A stretch of 64,000 nucleotides of DNA from contig CASEDF010000002.1 in the NCBI GenBank assembly GCA_949286705.1, positions 96,438 through 160,437 of the forward strand, written 5' to 3'. The notes beneath the pieces were generated by a model. The model saw nothing but the letters and a program-made list of their open reading frames with translations. It had not been told where the DNA came from and did no database searches. The translations under genes were made by a program, and so were the position numbers. Below, piece by piece: positions 16,518 through 25,195 of the stretch (positions are counted from its first letter, which is position 1; the number at the start of each line of letters is the position of its first letter). Source of the stretch: an uncultured bacterium. GTDB lineage: Bacteria; Cyanobacteriota; Vampirovibrionia; Gastranaerophilales; Gastranaerophilaceae.

Positions 16518-18464
16518 TTATGTAAGCCTCAAAACCTCATAAATATCCATTTTTTTGGACTTGCCGCGGATTGTAACCTCGCTGATTTTTATAACGTCCG
16601 CAATGCTGCTTACATGAGAATAGGTTGAGCTGCTTATCAGAAGATTGGTTTTATAAACCTTATTATAGCTTTCAATGCGGCTCGCAAGGTTTACCATATC
16701 GCCTATTACCGTGTATTCAAGACGCTTTTCCGAACCTATATTGCCGACAAAAGCTTCACCTGTATTAATCCCGATTCCGATTTCGATTTTCGGTTTGCCT
16801 TCAAACAGCCATTTGTCACGGAGTTCGTCAACTTTTTTGAGCATTTCGTTTGCGCATAAAACTGCGTTTTTCGCATGGTTTATGTCCTGTATGGGTTCAC
16901 CGAAAATCGCCATGACAGCGTCACCGATGAATTTGTTGATTACGCCGTTATATTTTGATATTATCGGCTCTATCGCCGTGAAATATTCGTTCAAAATCAT
17001 TGAAACTTCTTCCGCTGTTAATTTTTCGCTTATGCTCGTAAATCCCCTTATGTCCGCAAAAAGTACGGTCACAACGGCTTTTTTCCCGCCGAGTTTGATG
17101 TCGTCAATGTTTTTTACAACATTTTGCATAATATCCTGCGAAAGATATTTGCCCATTGCCTGTTTGATTTTTTCCTTATTCCTGCCTTCAAGTATAAATC
17201 TGAAAGAATATCCGAAAATCATTGTGACAAGTTGTATTGCAAGCGGTGTAATAACGTTCGGCGCTATTCCGTGCATAAAGCATACTGCCGAAAACGCAAT
17301 GTAGCCGAGCGCAATAAGTATAAGTATTCCGAGCGACCCGAAAAATGAAAGTTTTGCTATAAGCACAAAAACAATTACGGAAAGCGCAAAAAGCAGTGTT
17401 AAATCCTGCAAAATCGTTGTCTGCCGCACAAATTGATTATTAACAAGATTGTCAAGATTTGTTGCCTGAATATCAACCCCGGGGTGCTTTTGTAAAATCG
17501 GTGTGGGCAAAGCATCTTCAAGCCCCAGTGCGGAGGCTTTTGCGTTAGCACCGACAAATACTGTTTTTCCTTCAAATTCCTTGGGGTCAATTACAGGTTT
17601 TTTGCCCTGCTTAATGTTTCTTGCGGAATTAATCACGTCTATTGCGGAATATTTTTTGTGTGAATATTCGCTGTTGGGGAGGGGTTTATAGTATCTTGTG
17701 TAATTTTGAATCCCGTCGCGTGTGTATAATGCCGGAATTGTAAGGTTTGTTTTGTCAACCAGAATTTTATTTTTATATAACGAAATCGTATCCGTATTAT
17801 TCAAAAGCATGTACATCCTCAACCCGAGCGACGGATATTTTTTGCCGTTAACGTTTACAATCTGGTCGCCGAGAGTTATGTATCCGCTTGAGTTCGGCGT
17901 TGTATTAACCGAGCCTGTGTATTTGATAGAATTGAAATAAGGCGCCGGAAACCTTGAAAGACTCCTGTATTTTGAATAATTGTAGCTATAGGCGCTGTCA
18001 TTTATGTTGATTTTAAATTTGTTGTCAAATTTTTGGCTGTATTCTTTACCGTTAATATCAGGCGGATAATCCTGTATTAATGGACTGAAACCCACCACAA
18101 GATTGTCAATATTTTTTATTGTGTTGAATAATTTTTGGTCAGCCTGCGGCTTTTCTTTGTCCAGACTTGACAAAATCGCATCGAATGCGATTATTTTCGG
18201 GTTTGAATATTTGTCCAGATATTCGAAAATTTCCGCATACAAGTCCCTTTGCCACGGCCAGCGGTATTGTTCTATTGATTTGTCATCTATTACTATTAAA
18301 ACAATATCCTCAGAGCCCGTTGTGCGCGCCGTGAACAATTTGTGCATAAAGTTGTATGCCGCAGGTTCAAAAAATTGCCATGACACTATTATTACAAGTA
18401 ATGACAAAAATATATGTATTATTGCTGACTTTATAAAAAATGCTTTTGATTTTAATTTTTTCAT
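16518..18464 (-). CDS. Adenylate cyclase with CHASE2 sensor domain
   Basis: Receptor-type class III cyclase of 648 residues. It has a first membrane helix (about 11-30), an extracytoplasmic CHASE2 domain (about 45-340), three more helices (about 350-425), then the catalytic domain (about 460-640). Metal-binding Asp470 (FADIRGF) and Asp514 (FIGDAVMAIFG) are present. Lys510 and Asp588 mark ATP rather than GTP as substrate, and Asn591 and Arg595 are the transition-state pair. All catalytic residues are therefore intact and a cAMP product is expected. The signal sensed is unknown. GGGGAAGG precedes the ATG. recG follows without a gap, so both share a transcript, perhaps only by compaction. Confidence 0.95.
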   Translation of the reverse strand: MKKLKSKAFFIKSAIIHIFLSLLVIIVSWQFFEPAAYNFMHKLFTARTTGSEDIVLIVIDDKSIEQYRWPWQRDLYAEIFEYLDKYSNPKIIAFDAILSSLDKEKPQADQKLFNTIKNIDNLVVGFSPLIQDYPPDINGKEYSQKFDNKFKININDSAYSYNYSKYRSLSRFPAPYFNSIKYTGSVNTTPNSSGYITLGDQIVNVNGKKYPSLGLRMYMLLNNTDTISLYKNKILVDKTNLTIPALYTRDGIQNYTRYYKPLPNSEYSHKKYSAIDVINSARNIKQGKKPVIDPKEFEGKTVFVGANAKASALGLEDALPTPILQKHPGVDIQATNLDNLVNNQFVRQTTILQDLTLLFALSVIVFVLIAKLSFFGSLGILILIALGYIAFSAVCFMHGIAPNVITPLAIQLVTMIFGYSFRFILEGRNKEKIKQAMGKYLSQDIMQNVVKNIDDIKLGGKKAVVTVLFADIRGFTSISEKLTAEEVSMILNEYFTAIEPIISKYNGVINKFIGDAVMAIFGEPIQDINHAKNAVLCANEMLKKVDELRDKWLFEGKPKIEIGIGINTGEAFVGNIGSEKRLEYTVIGDMVNLASRIESYNKVYKTNLLISSSTYSHVSSIADVIKISEVTIRGKSKKMDIYEVLRLT

Positions 18465-18514
18465 AGACCTTCCCCACTTTTATGATATAATAAATTTTGA
18501 AAAAGGGATAGTAT

Positions 18515-19117
18515 ATGAACGAAAATTTAATAGAGGCTTTATCCAAGCAGAAAATTTTTCCGATTATAAGGAGTAATAACCCCGATACGGTTGTAAATAC
18601 TGTAGAGGCTCTTTTAAAAGGCGGGTTGAAAATCATGGAGGTTAATGTTGAAGCTCCGAGAATTTATGACGCAATAAGTTCCGTGTCAAAGCATGCCGAT
18701 ATTTGCGCAGGCGGTATAATTACTGCAATGCAGGCGCATGCGGCTATTGCTGCCGGTGCTAAGTGTTTTTCTTCGCCTATTTTTCACATGAATCTTGTTA
18801 AGTTATCTAAAGATAAAAAAATTCCGTATATAGCAGGTACTTCAACCGCTAATGAAGCTTATGAAGCATGGAAAGCAAGAATCCCGCTTGTAAAAATTTA
18901 TCCCGTAACAGCGCTAGGCGGACCTTTGTATATTGAAGATTTAATGCGCCCCATGCCATTTTTGAGCGTTATGCCTCAGGGAAATGTTAAATTGTCAGAG
19001 GTTAAAAGTTATATAGATGCAGGTGCCAGAGCTGTCGGTGTCGGCAGAGATTTGTATGAAGGTTATTCGTATTCGGAAATTACCGAAAGGGTTAAGGAAG
19101 CTATACTCAAGCTTTAA
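18515..19117 (+). CDS. eda: KDPG/KHG aldolase
   Basis: Class I aldolase of 200 residues of the Eda family, splitting 2-keto-3-deoxy-6-phosphogluconate into pyruvate and glyceraldehyde-3-phosphate. The Schiff-base lysine is Lys127 in LVKIYPVTALGG and the catalytic glutamate is Glu42 (MEVN). The fold-typical AGGII, SPIF and GVGRDLY segments are present. The ribosome site AAAGGGA lies close to the ATG, and TATAAT about 30 nt upstream serves as promoter, facing away from the cyclase gene. It is followed by a KDG-kinase-like gene, so the pair converts 2-keto-3-deoxygluconate from uronates; no 6-phosphogluconate dehydratase is present here. Confidence 0.93.
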   Translation: MNENLIEALSKQKIFPIIRSNNPDTVVNTVEALLKGGLKIMEVNVEAPRIYDAISSVSKHADICAGGIITAMQAHAAIAAGAKCFSSPIFHMNLVKLSKDKKIPYIAGTSTANEAYEAWKARIPLVKIYPVTALGGPLYIEDLMRPMPFLSVMPQGNVKLSEVKSYIDAGARAVGVGRDLYEGYSYSEITERVKEAILKL

Positions 19118-19126
19118 GAGGTTTTG

Positions 19127-20062
19127 ATGGAAGAAAAATTAGATATAATTGCTATCGGCGAAAGCTTAGTGGAATTATCAACTGATGAAAAGTTGAAAGA
19201 CGCTGAATGCCTTCATAAATATTTTGGCGGTGATGCGCTGGCAACGGCAGTTACGGCTGTCAGACTAGGGTCAAAAGTCGGATTTATCACCAAACTCGGC
19301 AATGATGCTTTTAAGGATTTTTTACTTGAAGCTTGGAAATGTGAAGGGTTGGATATTTCACAGGTTTCTTTTGCGAATGAGCGTAACGGTCTTTATTTGA
19401 TTGCTCGTCCGAGCTATATGGAAAAAGAATTTGCCTTCTATCGTAAAAAAACAGCTACGTCTAAATTATCAGCGGAAGATATTACTGAAAATTATATCGG
19501 CAGTGCAAAAGTTGTTTACAGTACGGGGATTACTCAATCGCTTTCACTTTCTGCGAGAGATGCTGTGAAAAGAAGTTTTGAGCTTGCAAAGAATATGCAG
19601 ATTTTGACGGCTTATGATCCGAATTTTATCACGGCAATTTCGTCTGTTGATGAAGCCAGAGAATATTTTGACGAAGTTTGTTCAAATATCGATATTTTGT
19701 TTATGAGTGCGAAGCATGACCTGCCTTTATTGGGTATTGAGTCAATTGACGCAGCAATTAAATATTTGTGGGATAAAGGTGTAGGTATTGTGATTGTAAA
19801 ATCCGGTCAGGATAAAGGGTATTATACGGGCTATAACGGCGGGATTTCCTTTACGGAATTCTATACTTCCGATGTTTGCGATACTACCTGCTCGGGCGAC
19901 GTATTTAACGGTGCTTTTCTGCACGGGCTGACTCATGGCTGCTCCGCATTAGAAGCTACAAGGCTTGCTTCAATCGCCGCCGGAATACAGGCAAAAGGCA
20001 TCGGTGCCATCAAATCTATTCCGTATCATGATGATGTTTATTCGGTTTTTAAAGGTGCTTAG
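19127..20062 (+). CDS. kdgK: PfkB-family sugar kinase, probable 2-keto-3-deoxygluconate kinase
   Basis: Ribokinase-fold kinase of 311 residues. The N-terminal substrate motif is GGDALATAVTAVRLG (about 30-45). The C-terminal anion-hole and catalytic-base motif is TCSGDVFNGAFLHG near residue 245, where the usual GAGD reads CSGD. Its position directly after eda makes KDG the most likely substrate, giving KDPG for the aldolase; fructose or another keto-sugar is possible. The ATG at 19127 is chosen because AAGAGG lies 6 nt upstream; a TTG one codon earlier is less likely. The stop codon immediately precedes the start of the next gene. Confidence 0.85.
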   Translation: MEEKLDIIAIGESLVELSTDEKLKDAECLHKYFGGDALATAVTAVRLGSKVGFITKLGNDAFKDFLLEAWKCEGLDISQVSFANERNGLYLIARPSYMEKEFAFYRKKTATSKLSAEDITENYIGSAKVVYSTGITQSLSLSARDAVKRSFELAKNMQILTAYDPNFITAISSVDEAREYFDEVCSNIDILFMSAKHDLPLLGIESIDAAIKYLWDKGVGIVIVKSGQDKGYYTGYNGGISFTEFYTSDVCDTTCSGDVFNGAFLHGLTHGCSALEATRLASIAAGIQAKGIGAIKSIPYHDDVYSVFKGA

Positions 20063-21082
20063 ATGGCAAAAAGAGTCGTTATTTCGGGATATTACGGATT
20101 CGGAAATTTTGGTGATGAGGCTATTTTGTCTGTTTTAATCTCTAAATTAAAACAGATGGGTTTTGAAATCGTTGTTCTTTCATCAAATCCGCGAAAAACT
20201 TCAATGGATTATTTTGTAAATTCAATTAATTCTTTTGATTTTTATCAGGTTACGGGGCTTTTGAAACAGTCTGATATCCTGATTTCCGGCGGGGGAAGTC
20301 TTTTGCAGGATGTTACAAGCCTTAAATCTCTTCTGTATTATCTGTGGGTTATTTTTACCGCCCTCAGATACAGAAAAAAAGTTATTATTTTTGCGCAGGG
20401 AATTGGACCTGTTAATAATAGAATTGCAAAATTTTTTACCGGTCAAATCCTAAAGCATTGCACTTATGTATCTGTCCGTGATGCGAAAAGTCATGAACTC
20501 TTGAAAAGTGCCGGTATTGAGTCGGAGCTTTTGTGTGATCCGATTTTTTCACTGGATGTTCATAAATTGGGGCAAAAAGGTACAATCGGTATTCAGCTAA
20601 GAGATTTTCCGACAATAAATGATAATTTGCTGTATAAATTGGCAAGACAAATTGTAAAAGATTTCTTTGACAAAAGTATTAAAATTTTTTCTTTTCAAGA
20701 TTCTATTGATTTAGAGATTTGCATAAGATTTAAAAAAATCATTAATGAGCTTAATCCTAATATTCATGCAGAGGTGTTATCCGGTGTTTCAAACGAGCAG
20801 ATTATTGATGAAATTTCAAAGCTGGAATATATGATTGCAATGCGTTTTCATGCCCTTATCATTGCTTTAAAAGCCGGTGTTAAATCTGTTGCAATCAATT
20901 ATGATATCAAGGTTCAAAAATTGGCGGATGAGGCGGGGCTTCCGTTAATCTCCATGGATGCTTCGGAAGATTTTGACCTTATTTTTGATAAACTGAAACA
21001 TCTTAATGAACATAATCTCTCGGAGTTTGCTGCGGCGCATAAATTTGACTGGTCAGGAATCGATAAAGTTTTACTCGGATAA
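20063..21082 (+). CDS. csaB: Polysaccharide pyruvyl transferase, CsaB type
   Basis: CsaB-family protein of 339 residues, which adds ketal-linked pyruvate to cell-wall polysaccharides. In other bacteria such pyruvylated glycans anchor SLH-domain surface proteins. The N-terminal YYGFGNFGDEAIL, the ILISGGGSLLQD segment near 75 and the AMRFHALIIALKAGV segment near 270 are hallmark motifs. Its ATG abuts the kdgK stop, so it is the third gene of the transcript, although its role is in envelope chemistry rather than sugar catabolism. A terminator follows within 10 nt. Confidence 0.92.
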   Translation: MAKRVVISGYYGFGNFGDEAILSVLISKLKQMGFEIVVLSSNPRKTSMDYFVNSINSFDFYQVTGLLKQSDILISGGGSLLQDVTSLKSLLYYLWVIFTALRYRKKVIIFAQGIGPVNNRIAKFFTGQILKHCTYVSVRDAKSHELLKSAGIESELLCDPIFSLDVHKLGQKGTIGIQLRDFPTINDNLLYKLARQIVKDFFDKSIKIFSFQDSIDLEICIRFKKIINELNPNIHAEVLSGVSNEQIIDEISKLEYMIAMRFHALIIALKAGVKSVAINYDIKVQKLADEAGLPLISMDASEDFDLIFDKLKHLNEHNLSEFAAAHKFDWSGIDKVLLG

Positions 21083-21088
21083 AGTAGC

Positions 21089-21118
21089 AAAAAAAAGACC
21101 CCATCAGAGGTCTTTTAA
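21089..21118. terminator. Bidirectional Rho-independent terminator
   Basis: AAAAGACC (21093-21100) and GGTCTTTT (21109-21116) pair around an 8-nt loop, with A-run before and T-run after. It can serve csaB on the plus strand and the tRNA-Leu on the minus strand. Confidence 0.88.
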
Positions 21119-21121
21119 GTT

Positions 21122-21208
21122 TGCTCCAGGCCAGACTTGAACTGGCACCGAGTTATTAACCCGATTGGATTTTAAGTCCAACGCGTCTACCGATTCCGCC
21201 ACTGGAGC
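21122..21208 (-). tRNA. tRNA-Leu (anticodon UAA)
   Basis: The minus strand folds as a class II tRNA of 87 nt: acceptor GCTCCAG/CTGGAGC with discriminator A; leucine-type D-arm TGGCGGAATCGGTAGACGC; anticodon stem TTGGA/TCCAA around CTTAAAA giving anticodon UAA; a long variable arm; and the T-arm GTTCAAGTC. CCA is not encoded. The terminator at 21089-21118 follows. Confidence 0.95.
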
Positions 21209-21424
21209 GAAGTTATAGAAGTTTTCAATGTATTGGCAAGAGTCACGATCTTAAAGCGTCTACCTCCCCTCCAAAAATTTAATACTCAATTAAATTTTCG
21301 GAGTCCTTGCCACTGGAGCGAAGTTAAATTTTTTGAGTTCTGCCGCTTGAGCGTCAAATCTCCGTTGACTTAGACTAACTCACGTATGTCACGCTTTTTA
21401 TATTACTTAAAAAGTATTCAATTG
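21209..21424 (-). other. tRNA-like remnants and stem-loop upstream of tRNA-Leu
   Basis: This stretch holds no gene. GCCACTGGAGCGAAGTTA, which is the first tRNA stem plus its upstream flank, recurs exactly at 21198-21215 and 21309-21326, with a decayed third copy near 21341. GGTAGACGC of the D-arm recurs on the minus strand near 21256-21264. Between them, TGGCAAG (21234-21240) pairs with CTTGCCA (21306-21312), enclosing a second stem (21269-21283 with 21289-21303). It looks like a duplicated tRNA-Leu broken by a hairpin element. Confidence 0.5.
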
Positions 21425-22627
21425 TCAAATGGGAAATTTAACAAGATATGATTCAAGTTCGTAAATTTTGTCCGTAACAAGATTAATTATAGCCTGCAGG
21501 TTTAATTTTACATCCGTTTCGTTTACCAGTCTTGCTTTGCCGAATAGTGCGGGGTAACGGATGTTTTTACAAAATTCCCGGTTGAACTCTTGTACAGCAT
21601 TAGTTACATTAGCATCTATGTAGTCTTTCATATCACACAATAATACAAAAAGTTCTGACAGAGCATGCTTTGCTTTTACGATTTTTTTGCTCTCAATAAA
21701 TTTTTCAATCTTTTTAAGATTTTTGTTCAGAATATAGTAATTATCAAGTAAATTTTCTTTTTTCTGCGGTAAAGTTTTTGTAAAATAAGCCATGGTCTGT
21801 TCATAGCCGGATTTTATCAAATCTTCACGTTTTTCTTTAGGATAATTAAAATCAACGACAATTACGTCGCCTGTATTAAGGACTATGCAGTCATATCTGT
21901 CCTTCTTGCCGTACAATTCCACAATAAATGACGTCGCAATAGAGGTTATGCAGCTGTAAATTGTATTCACGTAATCCAGTGCATTCCTGTTTGAACCTTC
22001 AAAATCCCCTTCAAGTCTAAATTCCAGAATTCGTTCGTTGTCATTTGTAAGATTTTGGGAAAGCTTCCACATTGGTACGCTTTTTTGCAAATCTCCGTCG
22101 ACAAGCAAGGTATTATTGTATTCCATAGGCTTCATTAACCCCGGCATACTGCATGAAATCCTCACTGCAGTCGCTATTTCAAAATCCGGTGTTTCTTGTT
22201 TTGAAAACTCTTTGCATTCAAAGTTTGATAAATCAGTTGTTATAATATAAAGATTTTTTTTCAGTTCCTTAAATGTTACGGCTTTATTTTTGCCTTTTTC
22301 GTAATTTTCGCCGTAGAATTTTTGTTCTATTAAATCTCTTATCCAGTCGAGAAAAACTTCGCCTTTACTCAGGGCAAATTTCGGGCCTAATCCGAATTGA
22401 AAGTCCCTGAACAGGTCAAAATTTACATCCAGAAAAATTTCCTTTAATTCATCGGCATTGTATCCTACTGCCATTAATGCGGCTACAATCGAGCCGACTG
22501 ATGAACCGCCGATGTTTTCCGGTGTTATGTTTAATTCTTCCAGCGCTTTTACGGCGCCTGCATATGCCGCACCGCGGATTGCTCCTCCTCCGAATAAACA
22601 TGTGTATTTTAAAGAATTATTTACCAT
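21425..22627 (-). CDS. Patatin-like phospholipase
   Basis: Patatin-family lipid acyl hydrolase of 400 residues. The oxyanion loop GGGAIRGAAYAG is at about 13-24, the nucleophile Ser43 sits in GSSVG, and the catalytic aspartate is in LLVDGD near residue 177, so the Ser-Asp dyad is intact. The C-terminal 150 residues are helical and unlike the core; their role is unknown. No signal peptide is visible, so it acts in the cytoplasm or is exported by another route. Such enzymes release fatty acids from phospholipids. The gene is single, and its promoter region overlaps the terminator of the upstream HEAT-like gene. Confidence 0.92.
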   Translation of the reverse strand: MVNNSLKYTCLFGGGAIRGAAYAGAVKALEELNITPENIGGSSVGSIVAALMAVGYNADELKEIFLDVNFDLFRDFQFGLGPKFALSKGEVFLDWIRDLIEQKFYGENYEKGKNKAVTFKELKKNLYIITTDLSNFECKEFSKQETPDFEIATAVRISCSMPGLMKPMEYNNTLLVDGDLQKSVPMWKLSQNLTNDNERILEFRLEGDFEGSNRNALDYVNTIYSCITSIATSFIVELYGKKDRYDCIVLNTGDVIVVDFNYPKEKREDLIKSGYEQTMAYFTKTLPQKKENLLDNYYILNKNLKKIEKFIESKKIVKAKHALSELFVLLCDMKDYIDANVTNAVQEFNREFCKNIRYPALFGKARLVNETDVKLNLQAIINLVTDKIYELESYLVKFPI

Positions 22628-22643
22628 GACTTTATACTAGCAT

Positions 22644-22677
22644 AAAAAAACCGGATGATATCCGGCTTTTTGTTTTT
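22644..22677 (-). terminator. Rho-independent terminator
   Basis: CCGGAT/ATCCGG stem with a 3-nt loop, flanked by A- and T-runs. It follows the HEAT-like gene on the minus strand. Confidence 0.88.
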
Positions 22678-22694
22678 ATTTTTTCGAGGTTGTG

Positions 22695-22979
22695 TTAAGC
22701 TGCCTGAACGCCTTGAATTTCTCTGATTAAGTATTCGGCAACCCATTCAAAATCTTTATTAATTTCGGCTGCTTTTTTCAAATATTTAACTGAAGCATCG
22801 CCGATTCTGATAAGAGTCATTGCCACAACACCGCGTTTGATACCTCTTACTACCTGTAATTGATCTACAAGCTGGGGAACCACTGAAGACCCGATATTTA
22901 CAAGTTTATTTTCAAGTTCGTTTTTAGTTGTATTGTCTGCTGTTTCTAATTTATTAAGAATCTCGTTTACTGTTTCCAT
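22695..22979 (-). CDS. Small HEAT-repeat-like protein
   Basis: Protein of 94 residues, all helical by appearance. Paired amphipathic helices recall HEAT or PBS-lyase-like repeats (ENKLVNIGSSVVPQLVDQL and GVVAMTLIRIGDASVKYLKKAA). There are no catalytic motifs, signal peptide or membrane segment. HEAT-like modules bind proteins, and the partner is unknown. AAGGAAGGA lies before the ATG, and TTGAATTATAATAATAAC upstream looks like a promoter. It is a single gene with its own terminator. Confidence 0.75.
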   Translation of the reverse strand: METVNEILNKLETADNTTKNELENKLVNIGSSVVPQLVDQLQVVRGIKRGVVAMTLIRIGDASVKYLKKAAEINKDFEWVAEYLIREIQGVQAA

Positions 22980-23050
22980 GGTTTATTTCCTTCCTTTGTT
23001 ATTATTATAATTCAAAATTTAGCTGTTTCCTGATTTCCTTACATAATCTT

Positions 23051-23070
23051 TATATCTTTATAAAGATATA
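23051..23070. repeat. Perfect 20-bp palindrome
   Basis: TATATCTTTATAAAGATATA reads identically on both strands. It lies between the terminator of the 660-residue protein and the promoter of the HEAT-like gene and could be an operator or a second hairpin. Confidence 0.6.
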
Positions 23071-23096
23071 AAAAAAAACGACCTTTCGCGGTCGTT
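23070..23096 (-). terminator. Rho-independent terminator
   Basis: AACGACC/GGTCGTT stem with a 6-nt loop, followed by an eight-T run on the minus strand. It is about 22 nt past the stop of the gene at 23119-25101. Confidence 0.92.
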
Positions 23097-23118
23097 ATGG
23101 GAAAAAATCGGGAAATTT

Positions 23119-25101
23119 TTATGAATATATTTTAAATGATCTTTCAATATTTTTATCAATAACGGATTTAACTGAATCGTATTCGGTTTGTAATGAATTG
23201 TGTTCTGTATCGATATTTTTTAATTCCATATCGTAGCGTTGATCTTTGTTTTCGATATTATTCATTGCTTTATTATATTCAGCTTCAGCTTTTGCAACTG
23301 CAGCTTCATCCGTCACTTCAGTAATATCGCTGATATTTGTATATATTGTTGATGTCCAGTTATTATCGGTGTCAACCTGTTCCATAGTAACAAGTCCGCT
23401 TTCTAAAGCAAATTCAATCCATTCATTGCTTGATGCAAGACCGGCTTCAATTACCGTATAACCTTTTTCCATACGGTTATAAAGGTTTGTATACCATTGA
23501 ACTTTTGCATCGGCATTCTCATCCGGATTGTTCACATCGACCCAGCCCCATGACGGTTCACCATGAATATTGAATACGCAATCAAGTACGGCTATTTGTT
23601 TTATAGGCTCAAATGACTGTGAAATCTTTATATTATGGTCCATTGTGAATTTTACTATTAGTGCAGGATCGCTGAATATAGCTAAGTTTTGTTTCAAAAG
23701 ATCATAATTATTTTGCCATTCTTGTAATTCTGCAGTATCAATCGGTTTTGCTCCTATAACCAAATTGATAAGTTCGTCTACGGCATTGTTGTATTCATTC
23801 TTTGCGTTTTGAGCTGATGAACCTGAAGTAACAAAAAGATCTCTGTTTACCTGATTAGCAATTTCAGATTGGAATTCGGTGAGTATACTTGACAACAACG
23901 CTTGCAACTCTATCGGGCTTTGATATGTATATGTAGCGTGTGCTGATTCTTCTCCAACTACATAACTGAAATTATAATTAGTAACGGAGCTTTCATTTTC
24001 TCCCGTTTCCTCATTTGTTACAGTTTCTATTTCGCTATATGTAAAGCTTATACTTCCATTTGAAGGCGGAGTAAAATCATTCGGATAAAATTCGTAGGTT
24101 AATCCGCTTTCAGGATTTATTTTTTCTAAATGGTAAACTATATCGCCATCTTCATTTTTATATTTGGTATTTAAAAGTATAGAGTCATCAATAGTATATG
24201 TGCCGTCACCATTATCTACAACTTTGGATTCGGCTTCCAAATGGGCTGAATTACCGTTATTTGTAAATTTAATAGTATCTATTGTTTCCAGTAATTGATT
24301 TGCCCATTCGTTATCTTTACCTAATTTGTTGCTATTTTGCAAATCAATGATTTTGTTACGAATATATTCAAATCCCTTATATGCCTCTTGCATTGAGGTC
24401 AGATCACCACTTGAAAGTTGTACGTATTTATTAAAGTTAGCCTCCCAGGTGCTGTCAAAAATATTTTTAGAAACTTCGCTGGATACAGCAATTTTATAAT
24501 TTTCATCTGCAATTAACATATCCTCATAGCTTTCTGAGTAGTTAACATATTCAGAAGTTTGGAAGCAATCGTCATAAGTTTTGTCATAACCGTTTGTACC
24601 TTCATACATATCCTTTAATTGTGCAACAGAATATTGACCGAGTGAACTTTCATTGTCATCTTCGTCAATATAAACCACATCTATTGGATCTCCGCCGAGT
24701 GTATCAGCAGTAAAATATGTTGAAGTATATTCAAGACCATACAGTGCTAAAAAGTCATCTATATCGCCGTTATTTTCTTTTATTGTTCTGAAGTTTACAG
24801 CATCAGCTTCAGAAACCAGAAGATTTCCGTTAGCATTTACAAGTCCGTACTGGTTGTTGTATGAACTGTATGCTGTTAATGAATTAAAGCTTAATTTTTG
24901 ATACTGACTTTCGCCTGCAATGTCATAGTTTGACATCATCATTGTTGCAGAATTCAAAGCGCTGATATATTCCTCGCTGACTTTTGAACTTTCGGTCGCA
25001 AGGCGCATCTTCGAATTGTTGATAATCTGAGATCTAAGCTCGTTATCAGCCATACGAGATGTGATTGATAATAATCTTGCTTGTGAAGCTGCCATTCCCA
25101 T
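23119..25101 (-). CDS. Large lineage-type protein with conserved coiled ends (MGMAASQARLL family)
   Basis: Protein of 660 residues whose N-terminus (MGMAASQARLLSIT) I recall from many proteins of gut Melainabacteria; its function is not established. About 75 residues at the N-terminus and 60 at the C-terminus are helical with heptad-like spacing. The long middle is acidic, rich in Asp, Asn, Tyr and Ser, and looks variable, with strand-like segments. Conserved helical ends around a variable centre is the architecture of flagellar axial proteins, so a secreted or filament-forming protein is one possibility (inference). No signal peptide is seen. The leader contains AAGGACGAACG, shared with the leaders of the genes at 40824 and 49868. 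Confidence 0.75.
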   Translation of the reverse strand: MGMAASQARLLSITSRMADNELRSQIINNSKMRLATESSKVSEEYISALNSATMMMSNYDIAGESQYQKLSFNSLTAYSSYNNQYGLVNANGNLLVSEADAVNFRTIKENNGDIDDFLALYGLEYTSTYFTADTLGGDPIDVVYIDEDDNESSLGQYSVAQLKDMYEGTNGYDKTYDDCFQTSEYVNYSESYEDMLIADENYKIAVSSEVSKNIFDSTWEANFNKYVQLSSGDLTSMQEAYKGFEYIRNKIIDLQNSNKLGKDNEWANQLLETIDTIKFTNNGNSAHLEAESKVVDNGDGTYTIDDSILLNTKYKNEDGDIVYHLEKINPESGLTYEFYPNDFTPPSNGSISFTYSEIETVTNEETGENESSVTNYNFSYVVGEESAHATYTYQSPIELQALLSSILTEFQSEIANQVNRDLFVTSGSSAQNAKNEYNNAVDELINLVIGAKPIDTAELQEWQNNYDLLKQNLAIFSDPALIVKFTMDHNIKISQSFEPIKQIAVLDCVFNIHGEPSWGWVDVNNPDENADAKVQWYTNLYNRMEKGYTVIEAGLASSNEWIEFALESGLVTMEQVDTDNNWTSTIYTNISDITEVTDEAAVAKAEAEYNKAMNNIENKDQRYDMELKNIDTEHNSLQTEYDSVKSVIDKNIERSFKIYS

Positions 25102-25195
25102 AGTTGGCGTTCGTCCTTTCCTTGTTCGCTTACTACGGTTATCGGCTATATTTCTTGAAAACTTTAATATTTAGCTGTGATTTATTAACAAATTG

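Noticed and set aside
21209..21330. Second functional tRNA gene upstream of tRNA-Leu
   Set aside because: Acceptor and D-arm fragments are separated by a 40-nt hairpin, and no anticodon arm or T-arm can be built.
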